DNA of 64,000 nucleotides from Mycoplasma phocoenae (GCF_012934855.1 NZ_CP051481.1:248001-312000), one strand, 5' to 3'. Counted from the stretch's first letter, positions 46,780 through 58,639 are shown. A program made the numbers and translations. The notes: generated from the sequence alone by a model not told the origin.

Positions 46780-47823
46780 ATGCCTGTAAATTTAAAAGGA
46801 AGAAGTTTAGACTCAGCTTTAAACTTCACAACAGAAGAAGTTAGATACGTTTTAGAACTATCTAAAAAATTAAAAGCATCAAAAGAACAAGGATTACACA
46901 CAAACAACCGTCCACTAGTTGGAAAAAACATTGCAATCATGTTCCAAAAAGACTCAACAAGAACACGTTGTGCATTCGAAGTTGCTGCATTCGATTTAGG
47001 AGCTGGATGTACATACATCGGGCCTGCTGGATCAAACTTCGGTAAAAAAGAATCAATCGAAGATACAGCTATGGTTTTAGGAAGATTCTATGATGGAATC
47101 GAATTCCGTGGATTTAAACAAAGCGACGTTGACGCTTTAGTTAAATACTCAGGTGTACCAGTATGAAATGGATTAACAGATGCTGAACACCCAACACAAA
47201 TGTTTGCTGACTACATGACAATGGAAGAACACGTAGGAAACATGAGTGGTAAAAAAGTTGTTTTCGCTGGAGACATCAAAAACAACGTTGCTCGTTCAAT
47301 CATGATTGGTGGAGCATTCGTAGGAGCTCACGTAGTATTATGTGGACCTAAAGAACAACACGAACTTGTTAAAACAGGAGAAGGATTCAAAGAAGTATTC
47401 GAAGAATGTCAAAAACTATTTGCACGTAACGGTGGATCAGTTTCATTCAGCGATAACAAAATTGAAGCTGCTAAAGATGCAGACGTTATTTACACAGACG
47501 TTTGAGTATCATTAGGAGAACCATTTGAAATTTTTGAAGCACGTATCAAAGAATTAGGATCATTCCAAGTTGATATGGATATGATCAAAGCTGCTAAAGA
47601 AAACGTTGTATTCTTACACTGTTTACCAGCATTCCACGATGATCATACACAATTCTCAGCAAAAATTAAAGAAGACTTCGGAGCTAAATACCCAGTTGTT
47701 GCAACAGGAGCAATGGAAGTTACTGACGAAGTATTCAAATCAAAACACAACAAAGCTATGGATCAAGCTGAAAACCGTATGCATACAATTAAAGCAGTTA
47801 TTCTAGCAACAATAGGATATTAA
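46780..47823 (+). CDS. arcB: Catabolic ornithine carbamoyltransferase
   Basis: 347 residues. Carbamoyl-phosphate site [13 protein letters not shown] (STRTR), ornithine-site motif [13 protein letters not shown] and the Cys-site HCLPAF. In the arginine dihydrolase pathway it works in reverse: citrulline + phosphate gives ornithine + carbamoyl phosphate. It is followed by arcC 3 bases later. RBS AAGGAGAAAA. Biased codons suggest strong expression. Confidence 0.96.
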
Positions 47824-47826
47824 TCT

Positions 47827-48759
47827 ATGTCAAGAATAGTTATTGCCTTAGGTGGAAACGCATTAGGAAACAATCCAAGCGAACAAAAAGAATTAGTAAA
47901 ATTACCAGCTAAAAAAATTGCTGAATTAGTTAAAGCTGGACACGAAGTTATCATTGGACACGGAAACGGACCACAAGTTGGAATGATTTTCAACGGATTC
48001 GTTGCTGCACACGAAGTTAACGCTAAATCACCATTAGTACCATTACCAGAATCAGGAGCTATGTCTCAAGGTTACATTGGATACCACATGGTTAGTGCAA
48101 TTTCAAATGCATTCAAAGATGAAAACTTAACAGAAAATGAAGTGTTATACATTTTAACTCAAACAATCGTTGATAAAAACGATAAAGCATTTGCTAACCC
48201 AACAAAACCAATCGGACCATTCTTTGCAACACGTGAAGCTGCTGAAGAAGCAAACCCTAACTCAACAATCGTTGAAGACGCAGGACGTGGATTCAGAAAA
48301 GTTGTTGCATCACCATTACCAATTAACTTTGTTGGAATTAACCAAATTACTAAAGCTATTGACAACGGTGCTACTGTTGTTGTTGGTGGAGGTGGGGGAA
48401 TTCCTACAATCGTTGACGAAAATGGACACATTGATGGTACAGACGGTGTTATCGATAAAGACTTTGCATTAGCAAAATTAGCATCATTAGCAAAAGCTGA
48501 TTACTTTGTGGTTTTAACAGCTATTGATAACGTTATGGTTAACTACAACAAACCAGATCAAAAAGCTCTAAAACAAGTTACAGTATCAGAATTAAATGAA
48601 TACATTTCACAAAACCAATTCGCACCAGGAAGTATGTTACCAAAAGTTCAAGCTGCTATTAAATTCGTTGAAGATGGTGGAAAAGCTGCTTTCATCGGAG
48701 ATTTAAAAGATCTTGAAGATATCATTAACGAAAAAACTGGTACAAAAATTACAAAATAA
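47827..48759 (+). CDS. arcC: Carbamate kinase
   Basis: 310 residues. Amino-acid kinase fold: IVIALGGNALGNNPSEQ, GHGNGPQVGMIF, VVVGGGGGIPTI, and FVVLTAIDNVMVNY. It makes ATP from carbamoyl phosphate and ADP, the energy-yielding last step of arginine breakdown. Starts 3 bases after the arcB stop, so one transcript. Ends at a strong terminator. Confidence 0.96.
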   Translation: MSRIVIALGGNALGNNPSEQKELVKLPAKKIAELVKAGHEVIIGHGNGPQVGMIFNGFVAAHEVNAKSPLVPLPESGAMSQGYIGYHMVSAISNAFKDENLTENEVLYILTQTIVDKNDKAFANPTKPIGPFFATREAAEEANPNSTIVEDAGRGFRKVVASPLPINFVGINQITKAIDNGATVVVGGGGGIPTIVDENGHIDGTDGVIDKDFALAKLASLAKADYFVVLTAIDNVMVNYNKPDQKALKQVTVSELNEYISQNQFAPGSMLPKVQAAIKFVEDGGKAAFIGDLKDLEDIINEKTGTKITK

Positions 48760-48766
48760 TTTAATA

Positions 48767-48799
48767 AAAAAAACACAGAGTAATCTGTGTTTTTTTATT
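48767..48799 (+). terminator. Terminator of arcBC
   Basis: AAAACACAGA / TCTGTGTTTT with a 4-base loop and T-run. Confidence 0.85.
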
Positions 48800-48864
48800 G
48801 TGTTTTTTACACAAAAAATACTGAATATGAATGCTTTTTAAAATAAAAAAGCTGAATACAGCTT

Positions 48865-49596
48865 TTAGTATGTTGCGTTGTGGTAAACTTCTTGAATGTC
48901 ATCATCATCTTCTAATAAAGATAAGAATTTTTCAAAACTTTCAACTTTATCTTCGGGAATTTCGATTTCCATATTTGGAACAAAGCTTACTTCAGCTGTT
49001 GAAAAGTTTTCAATGCTAAATTCATCTTCAATAGCCTTTTTAAGATCTTGAAAATCTGATGGTTCAGATAAGATAATGTACTGATCATCTTCTGTTTGAA
49101 AATCAAGTGCACCATTATCTAAAGCGTGCATCATCAAGTCTTCTTCACTGGCTTGTGTTTCACTTTTTAAAATAACCAAAACACCACGTTCATCAAATAC
49201 GTATGGAATTTTACCGCTTCCCATTTGTCCATTTACTTTATTAAAATAATGTTGAACGTTTGATGCTAAACGATTGAAATTATCTGTTAGACAAGTAACG
49301 ATAAAATTTGTTCCTCCGTAAGCTGTAGCTGTGTAAATGTATGATTTATAATCACTACCTTCTTTAGAACCTCCAGCCCCTTTTTGAATAGCTTTTTCAA
49401 TGTTTGCTTTAGGCATTGAACGTGCTTTTGCTTTTGCTATCGCCATTCTTAATGAAGGGTTAGCATCTGGATCTGGACCACCTAAAGATGCTGCAACCAT
49501 TATTTCTTTTGAAAATTTTTGAAAAATTTTACTTCTTGCAGCGTCTTGTGCAGCTTTATGGTGTTTAGTTGTCGCTCATTTTGAGTGTCCTGACAT
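48865..49596 (-). CDS. yebC: YebC/PmpR-family protein
   Basis: 243 residues, usual length. Start MSGHSKWATTKHHKAAQDA (two of the usual conserved positions, with a TGA Trp), then KIFQKFSKEI, GGPDPDANPSLR and KANIEKAIQKGAGG, all family hallmarks. Members act as DNA-binding regulators or as ribosome factors that help translation of proline-rich stretches. RBS AAAGGAG. Convergent with arcC. Confidence 0.93.
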
Positions 49597-49671
49597 TTTT
49601 ACTCCTTTGTAATAAATATTCTAAATTATATAAAAAAGATTCATTTTTAAATTAAATACGCAAACTTAAAA

Positions 49672-49677
49672 TAAAAT
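49672..49677 (+). promoter_or_regulatory. -10 box of nadE (leaderless geometry)
   Basis: TAAAAT, then 7 bases, then ATG 49685; the only purine-rich string (AAAGAG) overlaps the expected start and ends too close to the ATG for normal RBS spacing. Confidence 0.5.
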
Positions 49678-49684
49678 AAAGAGT

Positions 49685-50473
49685 ATGAAAATACAAAATT
49701 TAACATTAAAAGACATATCAAAAACAGTTGATATTAGTAAACACAAACTATTAATTAATGAATTGAAGATGTTTATAAAGAAATCTGTTGAAAAAGCCAA
49801 AGTTAATGGAGTTGTTTTAGGGATAAGCGGAGGTATTGATTCAACATTTTTAGCTTATTTAATGAAAGATGTTTTTCAAGAAAAATTAGAACTTTATTCA
49901 ATTTCTATAAACGAACTAAATAAAACGGAATTAATTTCTAAACAACATGCGCAATTAATTGAAAGAGATTTACAGCATAAGGTCACTTATATAGATTTAA
50001 CAAACACATTCAATACTTTTAAAAACGAATTGAATATTGATGATGAATATGTACTTTCTAATCTGAAAGCAAGATTAAGAATGACCTCTCTTTATGCTTA
50101 TGCTCAAAAAAACAAAAAAATCGTAATAGGCACAGACAATTTTAATGAATGATACTTAGGATACTTCACCAAATATGGTGATGGCGGTTGCGATTTATTA
50201 CCAATAGCTAAAATTAAAAAAAGTGATATTTACATAATGGCTAAAATATTGAATATTCCAGAAGAAATCATAATCAAAAAACCATCAGCAGATTTATGAG
50301 AAAATCAATCTGATGAAGATGAATTAGGTTTTAGTTATGATGATTTTGAACAATACATCTCAGATCCTACTCAATTAACATCAGATGTTAGAACCAAAAT
50401 TGAAAATCAACACAATAGAAACATTCATAAATTAGTTCCAATACCTATTGGTCCAGAATTGAAAGAAAATTAA
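49685..50473 (+). CDS. nadE: NAD synthetase (ammonia-dependent)
   Basis: 262 residues. P-loop of the adenine nucleotide hydrolase fold: LGISGGIDSTF near residue 46. Also IGTDNFNEWYLGYFTKYGDGG (the last step's substrate site) and KPSADLWENQSDEDELG. It adenylates and amidates nicotinate-adenine dinucleotide using ammonia. No glutaminase domain. Followed by the pseudouridine synthase 1 base later, so both are one operon. Confidence 0.93.
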
Positions 50474-50474
50474 T

Positions 50475-51182
50475 ATGCGTATTGAAAAATTAATTGGGCA
50501 CATGACTAGTTATTCTCGGCAAGACATAAAAAAACTAATTAAAAAAGGTTTAGTATTTGTTAACGGAAATCAAATAAAAACTAGTGTTAATGTCAAGGAA
50601 AACACTGATATCATAGAAATAAATAAACAAAAAATAACGTATAAAGAGCATCAGTATTTTTTATTTAACAAACCTAAATATTGCATAACAGCCAATTACG
50701 ATAAATTCAATAAAACAATATTTGATTTTATTGAATTAGATCGAGATAAATTTTTCGCATATGGTCGCTTAGACTATGACGCCCAAGGTTTATTAATCAT
50801 AAGTAATGACGGTGATTTAGGACACAAATTATTAAGTAAAAAATATCATGTACCTAAACTTTATTATGTTGAAACTACTGAACCTATAGATCCACAAAAA
50901 ATAATAGCTCATGGTCAGAATCCAATTGTATTAGATGATGGCACAATTATTGACGAATATGAGTTTACTGAAATTACACCCGCATATTTAAGATTGATTA
51001 TTTATCAAGGTGTATTTCACCAAGTAAAAAAAATGTTAAATTTTTTTGATTATGAAGTTAGTTTACTCAAAAGAGAAAAATTCGGCTCACAAACGCTGGA
51101 TAAAAATCTCGGTGAAGGCCAGTACCGCGAATTGACAGACACTGAGTTATTGAATTTGAAAAAATGCACTGAAAAAAAATAA
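50475..51182 (+). CDS. RsuA/RluB-type pseudouridine synthase
   Basis: 235 residues. An S4-like RNA-binding domain (MRIEKLIGHMTSYSRQDIKKLI) precedes the catalytic domain with AYGRLDYDAQGLLIISNDGD, whose Asp is the catalytic residue (motif normally GRLDxxTxGLL; here Ala for Thr). Further motifs LIIYQGVFHQVKKML and VSLLKREKFG match RsuA. In E. coli RsuA acts on 16S rRNA U516; the exact target is uncertain. Starts 1 base after nadE. Confidence 0.9.
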   Translation: MRIEKLIGHMTSYSRQDIKKLIKKGLVFVNGNQIKTSVNVKENTDIIEINKQKITYKEHQYFLFNKPKYCITANYDKFNKTIFDFIELDRDKFFAYGRLDYDAQGLLIISNDGDLGHKLLSKKYHVPKLYYVETTEPIDPQKIIAHGQNPIVLDDGTIIDEYEFTEITPAYLRLIIYQGVFHQVKKMLNFFDYEVSLLKREKFGSQTLDKNLGEGQYRELTDTELLNLKKCTEKK

Positions 51183-51205
51183 TAAAAAGCCGGCTTTTTA
51201 TTATT
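51183..51205. terminator. Terminator between the pseudouridine synthase and the membrane gene
   Basis: AAAAAGCC-GGCTTTTT palindrome with flanking A and T runs. Confidence 0.7.
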
Positions 51206-51208
51206 TTT

Positions 51209-51580
51209 TTATATAGATTTAATAAATTCTTTAAAATAAACGTGATAAACAATGCTTGTTATTTTTAATCTTATTGCAAAATATTTTAAATCATCTTTTT
51301 GAATTTGGTTTATTGAATTTAAATTAAAAATTATTTTAAATTTGCTTCATGGTTTGACTCATAAATTATATAAAAGTACTGATAATAATAAGCAAGCAAC
51401 ACCGATCAAAATAAAGTAATACGGAGAGAATGATGAATTTTTAGAAAAATCTGTCAACGCTGCTACAAATATATAAGCAAATAAAGAAAATATACCCGCT
51501 AAAAATACAATACAACTAACTGATATTCAAATAACGAACATAATGCTTGAAATTTTAGCTAGTTTTAAATTATGTTTCAT
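51209..51580 (-). CDS. Hypothetical two-span membrane protein
   Basis: 123 residues. Two hydrophobic helices: IMFVIWISVSCIVFLAGIFS and YYFILIGVACLLLSVLLYNLW, then a soluble, charged C-terminal half (KFKIIFNLNSINQIQKDDLK). Strong RBS AAAGGAGG just before the ATG makes the gene credible despite four TGA codons. I do not recognise the family. Confidence 0.7.
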
Positions 51581-51686
51581 AAAACCTCCTTTTTTTAATT
51601 AAATTATATATTAACTAAAGGTTTAATTTAAAAAATGCATAAAGCAAAAATGCTTTTTGATCACTTATATAAACGGTATTTATAAG

Positions 51687-51714
51687 GTTTTTTATTAAAA
51701 ATAAAACCTTTTAC
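51687..51714. other. Inverted repeat upstream of ecfA1
   Basis: AAGGTTTTTTATT / AATAAAACCTT with 3-base loop. It may be a terminator of something on either strand, or a regulatory hairpin; no clean T-run. Confidence 0.35.
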
Positions 51715-51755
51715 CAATAGTCTGCTTTTTATTCATATAAAATGGGGCAATCTTA

Positions 51756-51761
51756 TATAAT
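51756..51761 (+). promoter_or_regulatory. -10 box of ecfA1 (leaderless geometry)
   Basis: Perfect TATAAT followed by 7 bases and ATG 51769; no ribosome binding site. Confidence 0.6.
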
Positions 51762-51768
51762 TTAGATT

Positions 51769-52566
51769 ATGATTAAAATTAAAAATTTATATTACAAGTA
51801 TCCAGAGAGCGATAATTATGCGCTTCAGGATGTTAATCTTGAAATAAAAAAAGGTGATTATGTTGCAATATTAGGACACAATGGATCTGGAAAAAGTACG
51901 TTGTCAAAATTAATTAGTGCAATATATAAAGCAACTGAAGGAGAAATATCAATTGACGATATCGTTTATTCTCGTGAGACATTAACTCAAATCAGAAGAA
52001 AAATCGGTATTGTATTTCAAAATCCAGATAACCAATTTGTAGGTGCAACAGTCGAAGATGATATTGCTTTTGGATTGGAAAATAAAAACATTCCTCGTGA
52101 TAAAATGCGTGACATTATTTTTAATTATGCAAAAATGGTTTCGATGGAAGAACATTTAGATAGGGAACCACAAAACTTATCAGGTGGGCAAAAACAAAGA
52201 GTGGCGATCGCATCAACATTAGCACTGGATCCAGATATTATTATTTTTGATGAAATTACATCAATGTTAGATCCAAAGGGTAAACATGATATTTTATCAA
52301 TTTTGCATGATTTAAATGATAACACTGATAAAACCTTGATATCGGTTACACATGACATGGATGAAGCAATCTTGGCTGATACGTTATTAGTATTTAGTGG
52401 CGGAAAATTGGTTGCATCAGGTAGCCCGAAAGAAATATTAAAAAACAAAGAAATCGTTGAATTAGCAAAAATAGATTCACCATTTATTTATAAATTAAGT
52501 GATTCATTAGAAGGTATAGAACCAACATATAATGAAGAGGAGTTGATTGAGGCAATATGCAAATAA
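51769..52566 (+). CDS. ecfA1: ECF transporter ATPase EcfA1
   Basis: 265 residues. Walker [11 protein letters not shown]-loop [20 protein letters not shown] (the family's Q-helix), signature NLSGGQKQR, Walker [14 protein letters not shown], switch THDMDE. The Q-helix motif is diagnostic for energy-coupling-factor ATPases, which drive uptake of vitamins and metals through interchangeable S subunits. The stop overlaps ecfA2 by 10 bases. Confidence 0.93.
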   Translation: MIKIKNLYYKYPESDNYALQDVNLEIKKGDYVAILGHNGSGKSTLSKLISAIYKATEGEISIDDIVYSRETLTQIRRKIGIVFQNPDNQFVGATVEDDIAFGLENKNIPRDKMRDIIFNYAKMVSMEEHLDREPQNLSGGQKQRVAIASTLALDPDIIIFDEITSMLDPKGKHDILSILHDLNDNTDKTLISVTHDMDEAILADTLLVFSGGKLVASGSPKEILKNKEIVELAKIDSPFIYKLSDSLEGIEPTYNEEELIEAICK

Positions 52567-53477
52567 AAGTTGAAAATATTTCAAAAGAATTTGATAAAAA
52601 ACTTCCTACATATATCAAAGTTCTTAAAGATGTATCAGTTGAATTTAATGAAGGTGAAGCGATTTCAATAATTGGACATACTGGATCAGGTAAAACAACA
52701 TTTATTGAACATTTGAATGCTTTATTGTTGCCTGATACTGGAAAAATAACGTTTACTAATGTTTCTATACCACATAAAAAATGATACGAGAGTGCTAAAA
52801 AAATAGAGATTGTAGAAACTGATATCGAAATAGTTAATACAAAACGTAAAATTAAAAATATTAAATCAGTAAGAAGCGAAGTTGGGGTAGTATTTCAATT
52901 TGCCGAATATCAATTATTTGAAGCAACCATCGAAAAAGATATTATATTTGGACCTGTATCAATGGGTACGCCTGTCAAAAAAGCTAAAGAACTAGCTGAA
53001 AAATATATTGAAATGGTAGGGCTGCCAAAAAGTTATTTAGGGCGTAGCCCATTCAATCTTTCGGGTGGACAAAAACGTCGTGTAGCATTAGCTGGTATTC
53101 TTGCAATGGAACCAAAATTTTTAATTTTAGATGAACCTACAGCAGGTTTAGATCCAGTAGGTGTTGAGCAAATGCTTCAACTATTTTATGATTTACACAA
53201 AAAAAACAATATTACAATAATTATTGTTACTCATGATTTAGATAATGCATTACGTTGAACAAATAGATGTTTAATGTTTAAAGATGGAAAAATCGTGAAA
53301 GATGATGACACATATAACGTATTAAATGACACTCAGTTATTGATAGACAATGATTTAAAACCAACTCAATTATTAACATTCGCAAATCGTTTGAGAGAAC
53401 GTGGTGTACCGATTGGAAAAGTTACAAATTTAGAACAATTGTCTGAATCTATTCAAGAATATTTAAGAAACAAATAA
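52557..53477 (+). CDS. ecfA2: ECF transporter ATPase EcfA2
   Basis: 306 residues. Walker [11 protein letters not shown]-helix [21 protein letters not shown], signature NLSGGQKRR, Walker [14 protein letters not shown], switch VTHDLD. A ~40-residue insertion (residues ~70-105, SVRSEVG before it) lengthens it over EcfA1, as in other mollicute EcfA2. Second ATPase of the hetero-dimer. Confidence 0.92.
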
Positions 53478-53486
53478 GGAGGATAC

Positions 53487-54407
53487 ATGAATGCAATTAT
53501 TGGTAAATATGTCAATTTAGATACAATAATCCACAAAATGGATCCACGTTTGAAATTCCTAGCAAATATCTTATTCATTGTTTTATTATTTGTTACTGAT
53601 TCATTTTTAATATTAGCTTGTATGATAGCTTTAATAATGTTTTTATATGTTATTGCAACAAGATCATTTAGATCGTTAATTAAAAAATTCAAAATGCCAC
53701 TGTGAATTGGTTTATTCTTATTCTTTGTAAATATTTTTACAATAAAAGGAGCGCCAGCAAATTACATTCCAATATCTTCAGACATGAATGTTGATAGCTA
53801 TGTTATTTGAAGAGGCTATACAATAATAAATGATACTTATTTTGCACCATTCGAATTCTTACAAATTACTAAATTTACTTTAATTAGAACGACGAGTATT
53901 ATTGCTCGTATCTATGGAATAATATTGGTTACGACTATACTAACATTTACTACTAAATCAGTTTTATTAACAAAGGCAATCAATGATTTATTAAAACCAC
54001 TGAAAATGATTAAATTTCCTAGTGAAATAATAACTATGATAATCAATATTGCCTTACGTTTCATTCCAACATTATTAGATGAAGCTAACCGTATTATGAA
54101 AGCGCAGTCTTCACGTGGAGTAGACTTTAAAAACGGTAAGGGCAAAGATAAGGTCAAATCTTTTATAACATTAATAGTTCCTTTATTTGTTTCTTCATTT
54201 TCAAAAGCAAATGATTTAAGTGATGCTATGACAGTAAGGGGTTACGAACCTTATAAAGCTAGATCTGAATACCGTTTCTTATCAGCAAATTGATTTGATA
54301 TTTTATCAATGTTCGTATTAGTGGGATTAACAGCAATGGTTATTGTATTTCAAATAGAAGTGATACCTATGCCGCAATGATTTGTTTATTCATACATGAA
54401 AGTTTAA
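53487..54407 (+). CDS. ecfT: ECF transporter membrane subunit EcfT
   Basis: 306 residues. Membrane helices flank the coupling region that carries ARG-type motifs: AQSSRGVDF and AMTVRGYEPYKARSEY, which contact the ATPases. Start RBS AAGGAGG. Completes the A1-A2-T module; no S component lies nearby, so substrate specificity is set elsewhere (folate, thiamine, riboflavin and so on in other mollicutes). Confidence 0.93.
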
Positions 54408-54408
54408 A

Positions 54409-56400
54409 ATGAGTAAAAATATTAATAAACAATACATAGTTGAATTACGCAACAAAATAATCAAATGAAATCATGCCTACTTTGATTTAGATGCGCCAAT
54501 TGTTGAAGATGCAATTTATGACAAAGCTATAATTGAATTGCAAAAACTTGAAAGCGAGTACGCGCATTTATTCACTGAAGAAGAATTGCTCAATTCACCG
54601 ACTGCAAAAATAGGAGCGAATGTGAATACCGCATTTGCTAAAGTTACTCATAATGAACCAATGCTATCTTTGCAAAAATCATACGAACAATCTGAAATAG
54701 AAAAATGACAACAAAACATTGAAAAAGTATTGAATAAACCATCCTATTTTATTGAACCAAAAATTGATGGTTTATCAATTTCATTACATTATTCTAACGG
54801 AAAACTACGTCAAGCACTGACACGTGGTGATGGTTTAATTGGTGAAGATGTTACACATAACGTTTTAGTTATTGAAGATATACCTAAATCCATTGATTAT
54901 AAAGAAGATGTAGAATTTCGTGGTGAAATTTATTTAAAGTTAAGTAACTTTGAAATACTTAATGCTCGTCTAGAAAAACAAGGTATGAACAAGTTAGCTA
55001 ATCCAAGAAATACTGCTTCAGGTTCCATTAGACAATTGAATTCAGACATAGTAAAAGAAAGAAATTTATCTTGTTTTATATATTCAGTAATTGAACCCAT
55101 GAAACATAATTTAAATACTTTAGACAGCATTAATAATTTCATTAAAACACACAATTTCAAAACCACTGGATTAGAAAACCATGTTTATTCTATTACTGAA
55201 ATTATGGATTGAATAGAAGAATTTAAAATTAAAAAAACACATTTGGATTATGAGACTGATGGTGTTGTCATTAAATTGAACGAAATCAATTTTTATGACG
55301 AATTAGGAAGCACACAAAAATATCCAAGATGAGCTATAGCTTATAAATATGAACCCAATGTTGCAACCACAGTTATGAAAAATATATTTTTAACTGTCGG
55401 TAGAACAGGGATGGTTACATATAATGCAGAATTAGAACCTGTTGAATTATCGGGTTCAATAATTAGTGCAGCTACATTACATAATTATGATTACATTTCC
55501 TCTTTAAACATTGATATCAATGATTTAGTTTATATTAAAAAAGCTGGTGAAATCATTCCGAAAGTTATTTCAACCGTTAAATCTAAAGATAATACAACAT
55601 TTAAGCGAGCAACACATTGTCCATTTTGTAACAGTGCATTGATTGATTCAGAAACGGGTATTGATCAATATTGTGTCAATAAAAATTGTCCTGAAATAAA
55701 TTTAAAAAAAATAATACATTTTTGTTCAAAAACTGCAATGGACATCGTTTCTTTAGGAGAAAATAATATTGAGTTTTTTAATAAAATGAATATACTGAAT
55801 TCATTTACAGATATTTATAAATTAAAAAATTATCGCGAAAATTTAATAAAAATTAAAGGGTTTGGAGTTAAAAGTATTGACAAACTTATTGAAAACATCG
55901 AAAATAGCAAAAACAATTCATTGGAAAAATTAATTCATGCATTATCAATTAAATTGGTTGGAGAAAAAATTGCTTATTTTTTAGCTAGTCAAATCAAAAA
56001 ATTATCAAATTTATTAACTTTCGATTTTAATTCTCTTTTAGCTTTTAATGAAATAGGGGAAAAAATTGTTGCTTCATTATACGAGTACGTGAATGATATT
56101 GATAATAAAAAAATCGTTAATGATTTAATAGACGCGGGCTTGGATTTAGAATTTAAAGACAATATAAAATCGTTCAAATTAATTAATTATTCTTTTGTGA
56201 TTACCGGTACGTTAACACATTCAAGAAACAAAATTCAAAAAATGTTAGTAAGTAAAGGTGCGAAGGTAACAAATGTAGTTACGAAAAATACAAGTTTTTT
56301 AATAACTGGAGAAAAAGCTGGCAGCAAACTATCTAAAGCTAGAGCTTTAGGTGTCCCAGTTATTTCGGAAGAAGAATTGTTTGAACAATTTTTAAACTAA
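54409..56400 (+). CDS. ligA: NAD-dependent DNA ligase
   Basis: 663 residues, normal length. Domain Ia and adenylation domain with FIEPKIDGLSISLHY (active-site Lys in EPKIDG), OB-fold, four-Cys zinc finger (CPFCNSALI...CVNKNCPE), HhH repeats (KIKGFGVKSIDKL) and a BRCT domain (FVITGTLTHSRNKIQKMLV). It seals nicks using NAD+. Starts 1 base after ecfT. Ends at a terminator. Confidence 0.96.
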
Positions 56401-56433
56401 AAAAACGTTCCTATTAACACAGGGACGTTTTTT
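56399..56433 (+). terminator. Terminator of ligA
   Basis: AAAAAACGTTCCT / AGGGACGTTTTTT around an 8-base loop, with one mismatch near the loop. Confidence 0.75.
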
Positions 56434-56438
56434 ATTAA

Positions 56439-57179
56439 TTATTTGTTTTTTTCAACAAGCTGTAGATCTCATATATTTTCAATCTTATCAGTATCCATGA
56501 CGTATCTAGATGCACTAATTATTGAAGCTTCTAAATATGAATATGAAGGCTTGTTTGGATTTAATTTTGAGTAATATTCAATCAATTCTTCCGAATATTT
56601 ATTAGCTTGACATTCAATTGCTTCAAAATTATATTCATTCATAAATACTCTATTTAATTTAGGTTTCACTGGTGCTGTTGTTTTTGCATATCCAACTGCT
56701 AAACCAATAACTGGATAAGCCTTTCCCTTGATATTTAAAATATCGATTAATTCATCAACAATTGTACGAACAAGACCTAAAAAGCAAGTACCCAATCCGT
56801 TTGCTATAGCAATATCTTGTAGCATTGTAGCTTGAATAAAAGCATCACCAATTCCGACTGTAAATGACTCAGAAGAATTTGATTTGTATTTATATTCTGG
56901 ATATGTTTTCTTAGCTAATTCCATTCTATTGTAATCAGCCAAAAAGACAACAAGCATTTTAGCTTTTGATAAATGATTCATATATTTACTTGTTTGCGAA
57001 AGTTTTTGCAACAATTTTTTATCTGAAATAACTATTGCAGATGAAGAAAATCAGTTGGAGCTAGTTGGCGCCAATTGAATAGTATTGATTAATTGATTCA
57101 TTATTTCTGGCGAAATTTCTTTTGATTCATCAAAATCTCTGACACTTGTTCTTTCTAAAATATTTTTATAAAAATTCAT
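56439..57179 (-). CDS. Nitroreductase-family flavoprotein (NfrA type)
   Basis: 246 residues. Starts with ILERTSVRDFDES (FMN phosphate site), PTSSNW, and GIGDAFIQATMLQDIAIANGLGTCFLG; C-terminal GLAVGYAKTTAPVKPKLNR. It is an FMN enzyme using NAD(P)H to reduce flavin, quinone or nitro compounds. RBS is AAAAGGGGG. Ends just after the ligA terminator, in convergent orientation. Confidence 0.88.
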
Positions 57180-57354
57180 GATAATCCCCCTTTTGTTTTT
57201 ATACTTTTATTAATTATATTCTTTTAAATAATTTATTTTAATTTAGTTAAACAATATGAAATCGTTTTTGTAAACAAAAAAGAATGCATTACCAGTTTAA
57301 AAAAAATTTAACATTGTATAATAATATTTATTTATTAATTTCAAGGAGTGGATA

Positions 57355-58605
57355 ATGTATAAAAAAATAGAATTAAAAGATAAAGAAATTGAAAGCTTAA
57401 TTAATAAAGAATCAATTAGACAAAACGAAAATATTGAATTAATTGCTTCTGAAAATTACGTTTCAGAAGATGTTATGAAAGCTGCTGGTTCATGTTTAAC
57501 AAATAAATACGCAGAAGGATATCCAAATGCTAGATATTATGGTGGTTGTGAATTTGTTGATGAAATTGAAAAAATTGCTCAAGAACGTGCCAAAAAATTA
57601 TTTGGATGTAATTTTGCGAATGTTCAACCATATTCAGGCTCAGTAGCGAATGCAGCTGTGTATATGGCATTATTAAATCCTGGAGACAAAATTTTGGGAT
57701 TGAAACTTGAATCTGGTGGACACTTGACTCACGGATACAGTATTTCATTCAGTGGTAAATTTTATGAATCGCATTCATATTCAGTAAATGATGAAGGTAT
57801 ACTTGATTATGATGAGATAGAAAAAATAGCACTTAAAGTACGACCTCAAGTGATTGTTACAGGATATAGCGCATATTCACAAATTATAGATTTTAAACGT
57901 TTTAAAGAAATCGCTGATAAAGTGGGAGCATATTTATTTGCTGATGTATCACACATTGCTGGACTTATTGTCGCAGATGCCCACCCAAGTCCATTCCCTT
58001 ACGCTGATGTAGTTATGACAACAACGCATAAAACACTAAGAGGAACCAGAGGAGCTATCATTTTAACTAATGACGAAGAAATATCTAAAAAAATTAATAA
58101 AGCAGTATTCCCTGGTTGTCAAGGTGGACCTTTAGTGCACCAAATAGCCGCTAAAGCAGTAGCGTTTAGAGAAGCATTGACACATTCATTCAAATCATAT
58201 GCAAACAGCGTTGTATTAAATGCAAATGTATTTTGTAGAACATTTATGGATAAAGGTGTAAAAATTGTTTCAGGAGTGACACAAAATCATTTATTTACAA
58301 TCGATGTTAAAAGTAGTTATGGAATTACTGGTAAAGAAGCCGCAGCTATTCTAGATACATTAAAAATAACAGTGAACAAAAATACCATTCCTAATGACAC
58401 TGAAAAACCAATGATTGCATCTGGAATTCGTTTAGGTGTGGCAGCTATGACAACTAGAGGATTCACTGAAAATCAATTTATTATAATTGCTAATTTAATT
58501 CATAAAGCATTGAGTGAACCAACAAATTTAGCACTACACGAAATAATAAAAAAAGAAGTATTGAAACTTTCTGCAGAATACCCTATTAAAAAACATTTAG
58601 TTTAA
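57355..58605 (+). CDS. glyA: Serine hydroxymethyltransferase
   Basis: 416 residues. Folate/PLP motifs: [47 protein letters not shown], and the PLP-Lys site [16 protein letters not shown]. Makes glycine and methylene-tetrahydrofolate from serine. RBS AAGGAGTGG before ATG 57355. Confidence 0.97.
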   Translation: MYKKIELKDKEIESLINKESIRQNENIELIASENYVSEDVMKAAGSCLTNKYAEGYPNARYYGGCEFVDEIEKIAQERAKKLFGCNFANVQPYSGSVANAAVYMALLNPGDKILGLKLESGGHLTHGYSISFSGKFYESHSYSVNDEGILDYDEIEKIALKVRPQVIVTGYSAYSQIIDFKRFKEIADKVGAYLFADVSHIAGLIVADAHPSPFPYADVVMTTTHKTLRGTRGAIILTNDEEISKKINKAVFPGCQGGPLVHQIAAKAVAFREALTHSFKSYANSVVLNANVFCRTFMDKGVKIVSGVTQNHLFTIDVKSSYGITGKEAAAILDTLKITVNKNTIPNDTEKPMIASGIRLGVAAMTTRGFTENQFIIIANLIHKALSEPTNLALHEIIKKEVLKLSAEYPIKKHLV

Positions 58606-58607
58606 AT

Positions 58608-58633
58608 TAAACAGCATTTCTGCTGTTTTTTTA
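58608..58633 (+). terminator. Terminator of glyA
   Basis: AAACAGCA-TTTC-TGCTGTTTTT. Confidence 0.8.
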
Positions 58634-58639
58634 AATGAA

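Noticed and set aside
48159-48472. Long frames in other phases of arcC and glyA
   Set aside because: Overlap fully with conserved enzymes; composition shadows.
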